Part shown: one piece after another, positions 7,513-16,141 of the stretch
Layout: each line of letters starts with the position of its first letter
How positions within the stretch are numbered: position 1 is the stretch's first letter
From: Desulfamplus sp.
Lineage (GTDB): Bacteria; Desulfobacterota; Desulfobacteria; Desulfobacterales; Desulfobacteraceae
Direction of reading: 5' to 3'
Length of the DNA stretch: 43,486 bases
NCBI GenBank assembly: GCA_015232465.1
Contig: JADFZO010000018.1
Location: forward strand, 1 to 43,486
Made by a program: the position numbers and the translations under genes
The notes under the pieces: model-generated
Told to the model about the DNA's origin: nothing
Seen by the model: the letters and a program-made list of their open reading frames with translations, nothing else
Databases searched by the model: none

Positions 7513-9159
7513 GTGATTGATCTACATATACATTCAACAGCATCAGATGGCTCTTTTACGCCATCTGAAATTATCAATATGGCGATTCAAAAAGGGCTTA
7601 GTGCTATTGCCATTACTGATCACGATAATGTCGATGGCGTCAAAGAGGTTATTGAGGCTGGGGTTTTGCACAACCTTGACTTCATAACAGGGGTTGAGAT
7701 TAGTGCTGAGCCCCCTCCTGATTATAAGGAGTTTGGTAGTATCCATATTCTTGGTTACGGATTTAGCATATACGATAAAGATATGAACAGGGCTTTAGAA
7801 CGCCTTAGATATGCCCGAACAAATAGAAATCCCATGATTTTGGAAAAGCTCAAATCATTGGGATTTGAGCTTTCAATGCAGGAGGTTATAGATATATGTG
7901 GAGCTGGTCAAATCGGTCGCCCGCACATTGCAAAGGCTATGGTTGAAAAGGGGTATGTTGCCTCTTTTGACGATGCTTTTGACCACTATCTTGGGGAGGG
8001 AAAGGCAGCTTATGTCGATAAATTTAGATTGTCGTGCAAAGATTCGATAGAGCTGATTTTAGATGCTGGAGGCTTTCCTGTTCTTGCCCACCCTGGTCTT
8101 CTATCTTCTAAATCACCGCAGTTAAACGAAAATAAGATCGAATATTTTATATCTCATCTTACAGGTATGGGGCTTATGGGGATTGAGGTTTTTCACACTG
8201 ACCATAATGTTGAGCAGACAGAATATTTTATAAAACTTGCTAAGAAAAAGGGTCTTCTTCTGACTGGAGGCTCTGATTTTCATGGTGCACTAAAGCAAGG
8301 GGTTGAGCTTGGGGTTGGCAAGATTGAGACTTATGATGACGGGCAGAAACAGGGAAATCTTGAGATAAATTATGAGATTTATAGGGGATTATCCCTTGCT
8401 GTTGAGAGGTTAAGAAATAGAGATGAGCAGCTCTCAAAACTTGAAGATAATTTTTGCTACTCATTTAAAGATAAGTTGCTACTAAAAACAGCTCTTTGCC
8501 ACAGCTCATACATTAATGAGGTGCAGCCTCCAAATATAGCTGACAACAAAAAGCAGTTAAAGAGTCAGAGTCAAAAGCTAAGTGATAATCAACGTCTTGA
8601 GTTTTTAGGTGATGCTGTTCTTGGGCTTGCGATTGCCCATCTTTTGATGCAAAAATTTTCAGAGACAAAAGAGGGGGTTTTATCGAAATTAAGATCATCG
8701 CTTGTAAGTGAGCCAGCCCTTGCATCAATGGCACGTCAGATGGATATTGGACGATTTATATATCTTGGCAAAGGCGAGAGGCTCTCACGCGGTTTTGAGA
8801 AAAACTCTATTCTTGCAGACACATTTGAGGCTATTATAGCCGCAATCTATCTTGAAATTGGCTTTGAGGCAACTTGCGAACTTATTGCACTCTACTTTGA
8901 GCCTCAAATAAGCCAAATAACACCAAACGGCGATAGTTGTGATTATAAGAGCCTACTGCAAGAGATGGTTCAGGAGATAGGAAATTTTATCCCTTTATAC
9001 ACGATTATCAAAGAGAGTGGTCCAGATCACGATAAGATATTTGAGATTATCCTAAATGTCTGCGGAATCGAAGCTAAGGGCGAAGGTAAAAATAAGAAAT
9101 CAGCAGAACAGAACGCGGCAGCCAATGCAATCGCTATCCTCACAAAAGAGTCAAAATAG
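7513..9159 (+). CDS. rnc: Fusion protein: PHP-domain phosphoesterase (RNase AM/TrpH-like) + ribonuclease III
   Basis: One uninterrupted frame encodes two enzymes. Numbering from the GTG at 7513 (548 residues), residues 1-~285 are a PHP domain with DLHIHS (H5, H7), TDHD (35-38), GVEIS (E62), AHPG (192-195) and GSDFH (253-257). Residues ~306-548 are a complete RNase III, with signature NQRLEFLGDAV (359-369; E363, D367), the second acidic pair D436/E439, and a dsRNA-binding domain (~477-544). No stop, frameshift or in-frame ATG lies near the join at 8420-8460. Family knowledge: RNase III cuts pre-rRNA and dsRNA, and PHP proteins of the YciV/RNase AM type trim 5' ends. The frame also opens at a TTG at 7453 that overlaps dksA. 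GTG is preferred because PHP proteins normally begin M-I-D-L-H. It overlaps the next gene by 35 bases. Confidence 0.9.
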   Translation: MIDLHIHSTASDGSFTPSEIINMAIQKGLSAIAITDHDNVDGVKEVIEAGVLHNLDFITGVEISAEPPPDYKEFGSIHILGYGFSIYDKDMNRALERLRYARTNRNPMILEKLKSLGFELSMQEVIDICGAGQIGRPHIAKAMVEKGYVASFDDAFDHYLGEGKAAYVDKFRLSCKDSIELILDAGGFPVLAHPGLLSSKSPQLNENKIEYFISHLTGMGLMGIEVFHTDHNVEQTEYFIKLAKKKGLLLTGGSDFHGALKQGVELGVGKIETYDDGQKQGNLEINYEIYRGLSLAVERLRNRDEQLSKLEDNFCYSFKDKLLLKTALCHSSYINEVQPPNIADNKKQLKSQSQKLSDNQRLEFLGDAVLGLAIAHLLMQKFSETKEGVLSKLRSSLVSEPALASMARQMDIGRFIYLGKGERLSRGFEKNSILADTFEAIIAAIYLEIGFEATCELIALYFEPQISQITPNGDSCDYKSLLQEMVQEIGNFIPLYTIIKESGPDHDKIFEIILNVCGIEAKGEGKNKKSAEQNAAANAIAILTKESK

Positions 9160-10282
9160 CAGTAAACCCCTTGTTATTCCGATATTTATTCCCCATTTGG
9201 GGTGTCCCCATCAATGCGCCTTTTGCAACCAATCCATCATAACAAAAAAAGATAACACAAGCGATATTCCATCTGAAGGTGAGATACGAAAAATTGTAGA
9301 TAATTTTCTGCAATATCGAGGCTCAAGGGCTGATGTAGAGCTTGCATTTTTTGGAGGAAACTTTCTTGGACTTAAGCCAAATCAGATAACCTCGTTGCTA
9401 TTGTCAGGTAAAATGCTCGCAGATGAAAAGAAGATTGACTCTATTCGCTTCTCAACTCGACCAGAGACAATCACAAAAGATAGATTTGAGCTTATAGCCC
9501 AATATCCTGTTACCACAATTGAGATTGGCGTGCAATCTATGGACAATAGGGTACTTAAAGCTGCACGAAGAGGTCATACTGCAGAAGATACCATAAATGC
9601 GATAACACTTTTAAGGAAGAGTTGTCATATTTATAAACAAAATCAAGATACTATGCAAGATAACAAGATTGATCGTAAAGTTAAAAGCGATAGGTTAAAA
9701 ATAGGGATCCAGATGATGGTAGGGCTGCCAGAAGATAGCAAAGATAGTGCTATTGAGACAGCAAAAAAGATAGCATCTTTTAAACCTGATTTTGTTCGTA
9801 TCTATCCACTAATTGTGCTTGAAAAAAGCCCTATTGCAAAGTGGTATCGCCAAGGCAAATATGAGCCTTTATCACTTGATGGGGCAGTTGGGCTTGTTAA
9901 AGAGATATTTTTGATATTTCAAAAGAGGAGTATCCCAGTTATAAGAATGGGTCTTCAGGCATCTGATCTGCTTGAAGATAGATTATCAATGGTTGCGGGT
10001 CCTTGGCACCCAGCATTTGGGCATTTGGTATATTCTGAAATCTTTTTTGATAAAGCTCTTAATTTAATTGAAAAATCCTCTTTTGCAAAAGATAGAGATA
10101 AAATTAAAACCATAACCTTGAGTGTTCACCCATCATCTATATCACGCCTTATTGGAGATAAAAGCTACAACATTAAACGGTTAAAAGAGATTTATCCATC
10201 AATTGAGCTAAAAATCAAAACAGATAATAGCTTAGATAGTTTTAGTTTGAAAAGAGTTGATGAAAAAGTTTATAAAATTTGA
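9125..10282 (+). CDS. Radical SAM protein (Elp3-related, COG1243-like)
   Basis: Radical SAM enzyme of unknown substrate. About 385 residues, with the [4Fe-4S] motif CPHQCAFC (C27, C31, C34), the SAM-binding FFGGNFLGL segment, and a C-terminal region typical of the radical-SAM-C family. There is no acetyltransferase domain as in true Elp3. The frame is open from 9056, but the ATG at 9125 gives the usual short leader before IPIFIPHLGCP and overlaps the RNase III end by only 35 bases, which suggests translational coupling. In many Desulfobacterota and Clostridia a gene of this family sits next to rnc, so an RNA-related function is plausible but unproven. Confidence 0.82.
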   Translation: MQSLSSQKSQNSSKPLVIPIFIPHLGCPHQCAFCNQSIITKKDNTSDIPSEGEIRKIVDNFLQYRGSRADVELAFFGGNFLGLKPNQITSLLLSGKMLADEKKIDSIRFSTRPETITKDRFELIAQYPVTTIEIGVQSMDNRVLKAARRGHTAEDTINAITLLRKSCHIYKQNQDTMQDNKIDRKVKSDRLKIGIQMMVGLPEDSKDSAIETAKKIASFKPDFVRIYPLIVLEKSPIAKWYRQGKYEPLSLDGAVGLVKEIFLIFQKRSIPVIRMGLQASDLLEDRLSMVAGPWHPAFGHLVYSEIFFDKALNLIEKSSFAKDRDKIKTITLSVHPSSISRLIGDKSYNIKRLKEIYPSIELKIKTDNSLDSFSLKRVDEKVYKI

Positions 10283-10361
10283 TGAATTTATTTTGCAAAA
10301 GTAGTATGTAGTTGCCGTATTTAGTCTAACTAACAACAACAAACAAAGGGTGGGCAAAAAG

Positions 10362-12080
10362 ATGGGATTAAAGAATATGAGCATAAAATGGAAAATCTTT
10401 GGCATTGTCTTGATAGGACCGCTTTTTGTGGCTCTTATTCTTGCGATTCAAGATATTAACCACATAAAAGAGTGGGCAAAAAATTCAACAATTGAAAAAA
10501 GCCGTGCTGTGGTTCTTATGGCTGAGGCTGGAAGAAACGAGATGGCAGATAAGCTCAATGCTGGAATTATCAGACCATTTAGTGAACTTGATAAATCAAA
10601 TATAATAGATGCTGTTCCAGTTATAACAGCTATTCACATGGCAAGGAGCAACGCTCAAAAGGCTGGCTATGAGTTTAGAGTGCCTAAATTTAGCCCTCGA
10701 AATCCTGAAAATGAGCCAACTGAGCTTGAGGCAGCCATACTAAAAGAGATTGAAGAGCAAAATCTTGAGGAAAAGATCGTAATTGAAGATGACTATATTC
10801 GTTACTTTAAGCCTGTTCGACTGACCAAAGAGTGTCTATTTTGTCATGGAGACCCTAAAGGTAAAGTTGATCCAACTGGAGGAGTTATGGAGGGGTGGAG
10901 AGAGGGTGAGATTCACGGAGCTTTTGAGATAATATCATCTCTTGCAGGGGCAAAAGAGGCTGTTTGGGAAGCACAAAAAAGTATATTTTTGTGGACTGTT
11001 ACTATTTTATTTTTAATAAGCATGTTTGTCTGGCTCTTAGTTAAAATGAATGTCATAAAGCCCCTTGAAGCATCAGGCAGCTTTATCAATGCAATTGCTA
11101 ATGGCGATTTAACTCAATCTCTTAAAGCTGAATCTAAAGATGAGTTTGGCACGATGGCGTCAAATCTTAACTCTATGTCTGTAAATTTAAGAAAGATGAT
11201 CTCTGATATATCTGAAAATAGCCATATACTTTTAGACTCTTCAGGTGGTATCCAAAAAATTGCAGATTCTTTGTCCTCTGGCTCGGAAAAGACATCAATG
11301 AATGCCAACACCGTAGCAGTAGCTGCAGAAGAGATGAGTGCAAACATGAACTCAGTTGCTGCTGCAATGGAGGAGGCTTCGACCAATATCGGCATTGTTG
11401 CAAATTCAGCAGAGGATATAACACGAAATATAAACGAAATTTCACGTAACTCTGATAAGGCTCGTGAGATTACAGATAAGGCTGTGAAGCAGGCAAATAG
11501 AGCATCAGAGCGTGTTGATAAGTTGGGGCGTGCAGCAACGCAAATTGGAAAGGTAACTGAGGCTATAAGTACAATTTCAGAGCAGACAAATCTGCTCGCC
11601 CTAAATGCGACAATTGAGGCTGCAAGGGCTGGAGAGGCTGGCAAAGGCTTTGCAGTTGTTGCTAATGAGATAAAAGACCTTGCAAGGCAGACATCAGATG
11701 CAACAAGCGAAATTAAACAGATGATTGATGCTATTCAAAAATCGACTATGGAGACTGTAAAGGATATTGAGGAGATATCGACTGTTATAAATAGTGTCAA
11801 TAAAACAGTATCAGAGATCGCAACATCTGTTGATGAGCAATCTCGAACTACACGCGAAATTGCTGAGAATGTGATGCAGGCATCTCAAGGGATAAGCGAA
11901 GTTAATGAGAATGTATCTCAAACATCTGCTGTCTCTGAAGATATTGCACGAGATATTTCTGATGTGAACCACTCAGCTCAAGAGATGTCAAAAAATAGTA
12001 TGAACTTAAACAATAAATCGCATGAACTTTTTGAAATATCAGAAAAGATGAGAACAACTGTGAGTAGATTTAAAATTTAG
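10362..12080 (+). CDS. Methyl-accepting chemotaxis protein with periplasmic c-type heme (Tll0287/DUF3365-like) sensor
   Basis: Membrane chemoreceptor of about 572 residues. It has TM1 (12-30), a periplasmic domain with a CLFCH heme-c attachment motif (C158, C161, H162), TM2 (207-228), HAMP (229-282) and a cytoplasmic coiled coil with the conserved signalling tip (about 406-442, core [20 protein letters not shown]). The region around the heme motif resembles Tll0287/DUF3365 domains, which are predicted redox or gas sensors such as those studied in Geobacter. A GTG at 10350 is in frame, but AAAGGG then lies too close; ATG 10362 is preferred. It is preceded by a 79-base gap and followed after 14 bases by an HDOD gene, so the two are probably one unit. 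The ligand is unknown. Confidence 0.88.
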   Translation: MGLKNMSIKWKIFGIVLIGPLFVALILAIQDINHIKEWAKNSTIEKSRAVVLMAEAGRNEMADKLNAGIIRPFSELDKSNIIDAVPVITAIHMARSNAQKAGYEFRVPKFSPRNPENEPTELEAAILKEIEEQNLEEKIVIEDDYIRYFKPVRLTKECLFCHGDPKGKVDPTGGVMEGWREGEIHGAFEIISSLAGAKEAVWEAQKSIFLWTVTILFLISMFVWLLVKMNVIKPLEASGSFINAIANGDLTQSLKAESKDEFGTMASNLNSMSVNLRKMISDISENSHILLDSSGGIQKIADSLSSGSEKTSMNANTVAVAAEEMSANMNSVAAAMEEASTNIGIVANSAEDITRNINEISRNSDKAREITDKAVKQANRASERVDKLGRAATQIGKVTEAISTISEQTNLLALNATIEAARAGEAGKGFAVVANEIKDLARQTSDATSEIKQMIDAIQKSTMETVKDIEEISTVINSVNKTVSEIATSVDEQSRTTREIAENVMQASQGISEVNENVSQTSAVSEDIARDISDVNHSAQEMSKNSMNLNNKSHELFEISEKMRTTVSRFKI

Positions 12081-12094
12081 GAGATTACATAGAT

Positions 12095-13219
12095 ATGCAC
12101 CATCAAAATCTTGTGGCAAATACTATCGCATCAGACATAATTAGATCAGATGTTAAGATTCCATCTTTGCCAGCATCAGCCCAGCAGCTTCTTGCTATCT
12201 CTCAGAAGCCTTTAGATAAGATTGATATTAAGGGGCTTGAAAAACTTATTCAAAAAGACCCAGTTCTTTTTGCACAAATTCTTAAATTGGCAAACTCATC
12301 GTATTACGGCATAGGCAGAGAGACAGTTGGCTTGCACGATGCTATTATGCGTATTGGTCTTGCTGATACTATATCTTCTCTTTATCTCTATCTATTTAAA
12401 AATGCACTTCCTACATTTCCGCAGATAAAAGGGGTATCTGATAAAGATTATTGGGACGAATCTTGGGCTTGTGCAATTGCAAACAGAAGACTTGGAGATT
12501 CCAGACTTATGGTTGAATCTCTACCCGGGGATCTCTACATTGCAGGGCTTTTGCATGGAATTGGCAAATTGATTCTTGCTGTTTATGATCCTAAGAAATT
12601 TTATGAGTGTATTAAGATCGCAAGAGGCTCTGGGCAAAGTTTAGACGATGTAGAGCTTGGGATATTTGGCACAACAGACTCTCTTGTGGCACATAAAGTT
12701 TTAGAGTCATGGAATCTTCCATCAAATATTTGTGCTGCTGTCGGATACCATAAATATCCTGAATTTGCAGCAGATACTAAATATAGAGAGATAGCAGCGA
12801 TTACCCAATTTGCAACTGTTGTTGTTAAGATACTTCGCAATTTGGCAGACGAGGCGAGTAGTAAAGTCGATGATAGTAAAAAAGGCGAAAAAGAGGGTGA
12901 TAGTAGCATCGCAAGTAGTAAGATAGATAGCGATATAGATATTAGTGAACTTGACCATACCTTTATCGCAAAAAATAAAATCTCTCTTCTTGCACAGGGT
13001 ATCTATCAGCAGAAGATTGTTAAAGAGATTAGTGAGATATTGCAGCAGCAATCTATACTAATGCAAGATAAAGAGGAGGCAAATACTAACCAAGATAAAA
13101 ACTTGAATGTAGATGCAAAAGATAGAACTAAAGAGTATTCAAAAAGAGCGGTTGCATCTTCTCCAACTGCTCAAAAAAGGGGGATAATGGCATGGATACG
13201 AAGTCTATTTGGAGGATAG
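12095..13219 (+). CDS. HDOD-domain protein
   Basis: HDOD domains are HD-related folds that usually lack phosphodiesterase activity and act as signalling modules linked to chemotaxis, c-di-GMP and motility. The 374-residue protein has the typical start IPSLPASAQQLL (22-33), KDPVLFAQILKLANSSYYG (54-72) and AIMRIGL. The HD position reads LLHGIGKL (G155 instead of Asp), so metal binding is unlikely. The C-terminal third is Ser-, Asp- and Lys-rich, probably disordered, and ends in a short hydrophobic tail (MAWIRSLFGG). It follows the heme chemoreceptor by 14 bases with AGGAGA as ribosome-binding site. A shared signalling role is inferred from the operon. Confidence 0.85.
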   Translation: MHHQNLVANTIASDIIRSDVKIPSLPASAQQLLAISQKPLDKIDIKGLEKLIQKDPVLFAQILKLANSSYYGIGRETVGLHDAIMRIGLADTISSLYLYLFKNALPTFPQIKGVSDKDYWDESWACAIANRRLGDSRLMVESLPGDLYIAGLLHGIGKLILAVYDPKKFYECIKIARGSGQSLDDVELGIFGTTDSLVAHKVLESWNLPSNICAAVGYHKYPEFAADTKYREIAAITQFATVVVKILRNLADEASSKVDDSKKGEKEGDSSIASSKIDSDIDISELDHTFIAKNKISLLAQGIYQQKIVKEISEILQQQSILMQDKEEANTNQDKNLNVDAKDRTKEYSKRAVASSPTAQKRGIMAWIRSLFGG

Positions 13220-13248
13220 TAAATAGTGATATTACGAACCGTTATTGC

Positions 13249-13277
13249 TTGACTTGACTTTGATAATCAACTATTCA
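13249..13277 (+). promoter_or_regulatory. Possible sigma-70 promoter for korDABC
   Basis: In the 136-base gap a TTGACT -35-like box (13249-13254) lies 17 bases from TATTCA (13272-13277). The -35 box is good and the -10 box poor. The spacing and the start of a four-gene operon downstream support it, but other sites in this gap could serve. Confidence 0.35.
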
Positions 13278-13330
13278 TGCCCGATATGGCGATCAAAAGA
13301 GAGTCAACTAAATCAAACTAATTAGAGATA

Positions 13331-13345
13331 CCACGGGAGGCGTGG
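13331..13345 (+). promoter_or_regulatory. Small hairpin presenting the korD Shine-Dalgarno sequence in its loop
   Basis: CCACG (13331-13335) and CGTGG (13341-13345) are perfect inverted repeats that enclose GGAGG (13336-13340), the only strong Shine-Dalgarno sequence before korD. The SD is 15 bases from the ATG at 13356, longer than the usual 5-9. Folding could alter ribosome access or be a binding site; alternatively it is chance. Confidence 0.4.
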
Positions 13346-13355
13346 AAATTAAAAG

Positions 13356-13559
13356 ATGGCAAGGCTTAAACTTAAAGAACATATAATTAATAGGGACTGG
13401 TGCAAAGGGTGCGGAATATGCGTCCATTTTTGCCCCAAAAAGGTTCTTGAGCTTGATTCACAGGAAAAGGTGGTTGTAGTGAGACCAGAAGATTGCATCT
13501 GTTGCAAACTTTGTGAGCTTAGATGTCCTGATCTTGCAATTGAGGTGATACATGAGTAA
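13356..13559 (+). CDS. korD: 2-oxoacid:ferredoxin oxidoreductase delta subunit (2x[4Fe-4S] ferredoxin)
   Basis: Small ferredoxin-like subunit of 67 residues that passes electrons from the thiamine-dependent catalytic core. Two [4Fe-4S] motifs are visible: CKGCGICVHFCP and CICCKLCELRCP. It opens the kor cluster and overlaps korA by 8 bases (the korA ATG lies inside its last codons), indicating coupled translation. The order D-A-B-C is that of 2-oxoglutarate:ferredoxin oxidoreductases (KorDABC). A related enzyme for another 2-oxoacid is the main alternative. Confidence 0.85.
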   Translation: MARLKLKEHIINRDWCKGCGICVHFCPKKVLELDSQEKVVVVRPEDCICCKLCELRCPDLAIEVIHE

Positions 13560-14700
13560 TAATATCAGATTTGTTCAGGGAAACGAGGCGTGTGTTGAGG
13601 GTGCTCTTTATGCAGGTGTTGATTTTTTTGCAGGCTACCCAATAACTCCATCTACTGAAATTGCGGAGATTCTATCAAAAAAGCTACCTGAAAAGGGTGG
13701 AAAATTTATACAGATGGAGGACGAGATAGCCTCTATGTGTGCAATTATTGGGGCATCATTAACTGGGCACAAAGTTATGACAGCCACAAGCGGTCCTGGC
13801 TTTTCGCTAAAGCAAGAGGCACTTGGATATGCCTGCATGGCAGAGATTCCGTGCGTTATTGCAAATGTGCAAAGAGGCGGACCATCTACTGGTAATCCAA
13901 CGCACGTAAGTCAAGGCGATATATATCAGGCACGATGGGGAACTCATGGAGATCACTCAATTATTGCATTGACAGCTTCAAACCATCAGGACGTTTTTTC
14001 AGTAACTGTAGATGCCTTTAACCTTGCAGAGACTTATAGAACCCCTGTTATATTGCTATTTGATGAGGTTGTGGGGCACATGAGAGAAAAACTTGTGGTG
14101 CCTGAAAAAGGTGAGTTTCCAATTGTTGATAGATTGAGAACATCAGTAAAAAAAGGTGTTGACTACCACCCATATCTGCCACGCGAAGATGGTCGTCTTC
14201 CTATGTCAGATTTTGGAGGTGAGCACAGGTATAACGTAACTGGACTGTTTCACGATATGTGGGGCTTTCCCTCTAACAATCCGCGAGTTGTTCGTGATCT
14301 TCTTCACCATCTGATTGATAAGATTGAGAACAATGTTCATGCAATCACGCGATATAAAGAGCACTACCTCGAAGGTGCTGAATATATCCTTATCTCTTAC
14401 GGCTCTTCTGCCAGATCAGCTATCCATCTTGCGAAAAATAGACGTGAGCGAGGCGAAAAGGTTGGGGTTTTGGAGCTTCAATCAATTTGGCCCTTTCCTG
14501 AGGGGTTGGTTAGAGAAAAATGTGCCAATGCAAAGGCTGTTATTGTGGTTGAGATGAATATGGGTCAGGTTATGAAAGAGGTCAAAGCGTGCGTTGATAA
14601 TCCATCAAAGGTTTTTCTTGCAAACAGGATTGACAACAAGCTGATTACTCCGACTAACATAAAAACACTTCTTAGAATGATTCAGGGCAGAGGAGTATAA
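13552..14700 (+). CDS. korA: 2-oxoacid:ferredoxin oxidoreductase alpha subunit (KorA-like)
   Basis: Catalytic alpha subunit of the complex that oxidatively decarboxylates a 2-oxoacid, probably 2-oxoglutarate, to the acyl-CoA and reduces ferredoxin. In sulfate reducers this supports the TCA cycle or amino-acid synthesis. The 382 residues carry the pyrimidine-binding start FFAGYPITPSTEIAE (25-39), the MTATSGPGFSLKQEAL segment and the C-terminal transketolase-C-like region (VGVLELQSIWPFPE). The length matches KorA. It overlaps korD by 8 bases and is followed 7 bases later by korB. Confidence 0.88.
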   Translation: MSNNIRFVQGNEACVEGALYAGVDFFAGYPITPSTEIAEILSKKLPEKGGKFIQMEDEIASMCAIIGASLTGHKVMTATSGPGFSLKQEALGYACMAEIPCVIANVQRGGPSTGNPTHVSQGDIYQARWGTHGDHSIIALTASNHQDVFSVTVDAFNLAETYRTPVILLFDEVVGHMREKLVVPEKGEFPIVDRLRTSVKKGVDYHPYLPREDGRLPMSDFGGEHRYNVTGLFHDMWGFPSNNPRVVRDLLHHLIDKIENNVHAITRYKEHYLEGAEYILISYGSSARSAIHLAKNRRERGEKVGVLELQSIWPFPEGLVREKCANAKAVIVVEMNMGQVMKEVKACVDNPSKVFLANRIDNKLITPTNIKTLLRMIQGRGV

Positions 14701-14707
14701 TAAAAAG

Positions 14708-15586
14708 ATGGCAATAAAAGATTACATAAGGCAGCGATATTTTCCCCAAATGTGGTGTCCAGGTTGCGGTCATGGCACTATTTTGAACTCACTTTTAAGG
14801 GCTGTTGATGAGTTAGGGCTTGATAAAAATAGTATTGTTATGACCTCTGGGATTGGCTGCTCTGCCCGTATTTCAGGTTATGTTGATTTCCACTCCTTGC
14901 ACACGCTTCATGGAAGGGCTTTAGCATTTGCAACTGGCGTTAAGTTGAGCAAGCCAGAGCTTCAACTCTTAGTTCCTATGGGAGATGGAGATGCTTTAGC
15001 AATTGGTGGAAACCACTTTATCCACGCTGCAAGACGCAATATTGATATTACGGCAATTGTTATGAACAATCGAATTTACGGCATGACAGGAGGTCAATAC
15101 TCCCCTTTATCAGGACCTGGTAAAAAGGCGACAACCGCCCCCTACACCACGATTGATAATGAGTTTGATGTTGTAAATCTCTCGATTGCTGCGGGCGCCT
15201 CGTTTGTGGCAAGAAGCACAACCTATCACGTTTTAGAGTGCATTGATATTCTAAAAAAAGCGATTAGCCACAAAGGTTTTGCAGTTGTTGAGATTCTATC
15301 TCAATGCCCTACCCATTATGGCAGAAAAAATAAAGAGGGCGATGCTATCCAGATGCTTGAGGTTCAAAAAAAGACAACCGCAAAACTTGGCTCAAAGGCT
15401 TTAGAAGATGATCCAACTCTTATCCCACGAGGTATTTTTGTCGATATTGATGCACCTGAGTATTGTCAAGAGTATGATAAGATCGTTGAGAGTGCGATGA
15501 AATCGGCTAATAGCAGCAACTCTTCTTCTTCTAATGAAAATAGGATAAGTCTAACCACTAAGAGTTGTGTAACACAAGGAGAATAA
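14708..15586 (+). CDS. korB: 2-oxoacid:ferredoxin oxidoreductase beta subunit (KorB-like)
   Basis: Thiamine-diphosphate-binding beta subunit. Visible features are WCPGCGHG (16-23) with iron-sulfur-ligand cysteines, a further Cys in IGCSAR (C51), and the TPP/Mg motif running from MGDGDALAIGGNH (91-103) to MNNRIYGMTGGQ (119-130). At 292 residues it has about 25 extra C-terminal residues rich in Ser and Asn (ANSSNSSSSNE), which look disordered and are not part of the catalytic fold. The next gene, korC, starts 6 bases after its stop, preceded by AAGGAG within the last korB codons. Confidence 0.88.
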   Translation: MAIKDYIRQRYFPQMWCPGCGHGTILNSLLRAVDELGLDKNSIVMTSGIGCSARISGYVDFHSLHTLHGRALAFATGVKLSKPELQLLVPMGDGDALAIGGNHFIHAARRNIDITAIVMNNRIYGMTGGQYSPLSGPGKKATTAPYTTIDNEFDVVNLSIAAGASFVARSTTYHVLECIDILKKAISHKGFAVVEILSQCPTHYGRKNKEGDAIQMLEVQKKTTAKLGSKALEDDPTLIPRGIFVDIDAPEYCQEYDKIVESAMKSANSSNSSSSNENRISLTTKSCVTQGE

Positions 15587-15592
15587 ATAGAG

Positions 15593-16138
15593 ATGAAGCG
15601 AACACGATTTGTCTTTTCAGGCTCAGGCGGGCAGGGTGTTATTACGGCTGCAATTATTTTAGCCGAAGCTGCTGTGCTGCATGAAGGCTTAAACGCCACC
15701 CAGACGCAAAGTTACGGTGCTGCTGCAAGAGGAGGATCGACTAAAAGCGATGTTATAATATCTGACCAGCCTATCTATTTTCCAGAGGTTAATCAGGCAA
15801 ATATACTTGTCTGTTTAACTCAAGAGGCTTACATTAACTACTCTTCAATTATCAGACCAGGTGGACTTGTCCTTACTGATTCAAGGTTTGTGATAACAAC
15901 CAAAAAGGTTGATGCAAGGCAGATTGAGGTGCCGATGTATGATAATGTTATTGAAAAGATTAAAAAGCCAATAGTCTTTAATATCTGTATGCTTGGGGCA
16001 CTTCTTGGTATTACAGAGTTTGTCCGCCCCTCTTCTGTTATGGAGGTAATTAAATCTACTGTTCCAAAAGATTTTGTTGAGCTAAATCAGAATGCCTTTG
16101 AACTTGGTATGGAGCTTGGTGCTCTATATAATGGTTAG
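15593..16138 (+). CDS. korC: 2-oxoacid:ferredoxin oxidoreductase gamma subunit (KorC-like)
   Basis: Gamma subunit of 181 residues that completes the complex. It has the family start FVFSGSGGQGVITAA, which resembles a nucleotide-binding glycine-rich loop, followed by TQTQSYGAAARGG and SDVIISDQPIYFPEV. It is the last of the four kor genes and ends 3 bases before the MFS gene, so the transporter is probably co-transcribed. The single-domain length is normal for separate gamma subunits. Confidence 0.87.
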   Translation: MKRTRFVFSGSGGQGVITAAIILAEAAVLHEGLNATQTQSYGAAARGGSTKSDVIISDQPIYFPEVNQANILVCLTQEAYINYSSIIRPGGLVLTDSRFVITTKKVDARQIEVPMYDNVIEKIKKPIVFNICMLGALLGITEFVRPSSVMEVIKSTVPKDFVELNQNAFELGMELGALYNG

Positions 16139-16141
16139 GGT

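Noticed and set aside
10296..10321. Sigma-28 (FliA)-like promoter before the heme chemoreceptor (CAAA-N14-GCCGTATT)
   Set aside because: Only the GCCG core fits; the rest of the -10 and the -35 do not, and the second chemoreceptor has no such site.
11114..11644. Long open frame of 176 codons antisense to the chemoreceptor signalling domain
   Set aside because: Its Ala/Ser/Val-rich sequence is the usual mirror of MCP coding bias; there is no ribosome-binding site and the sense gene is certain.
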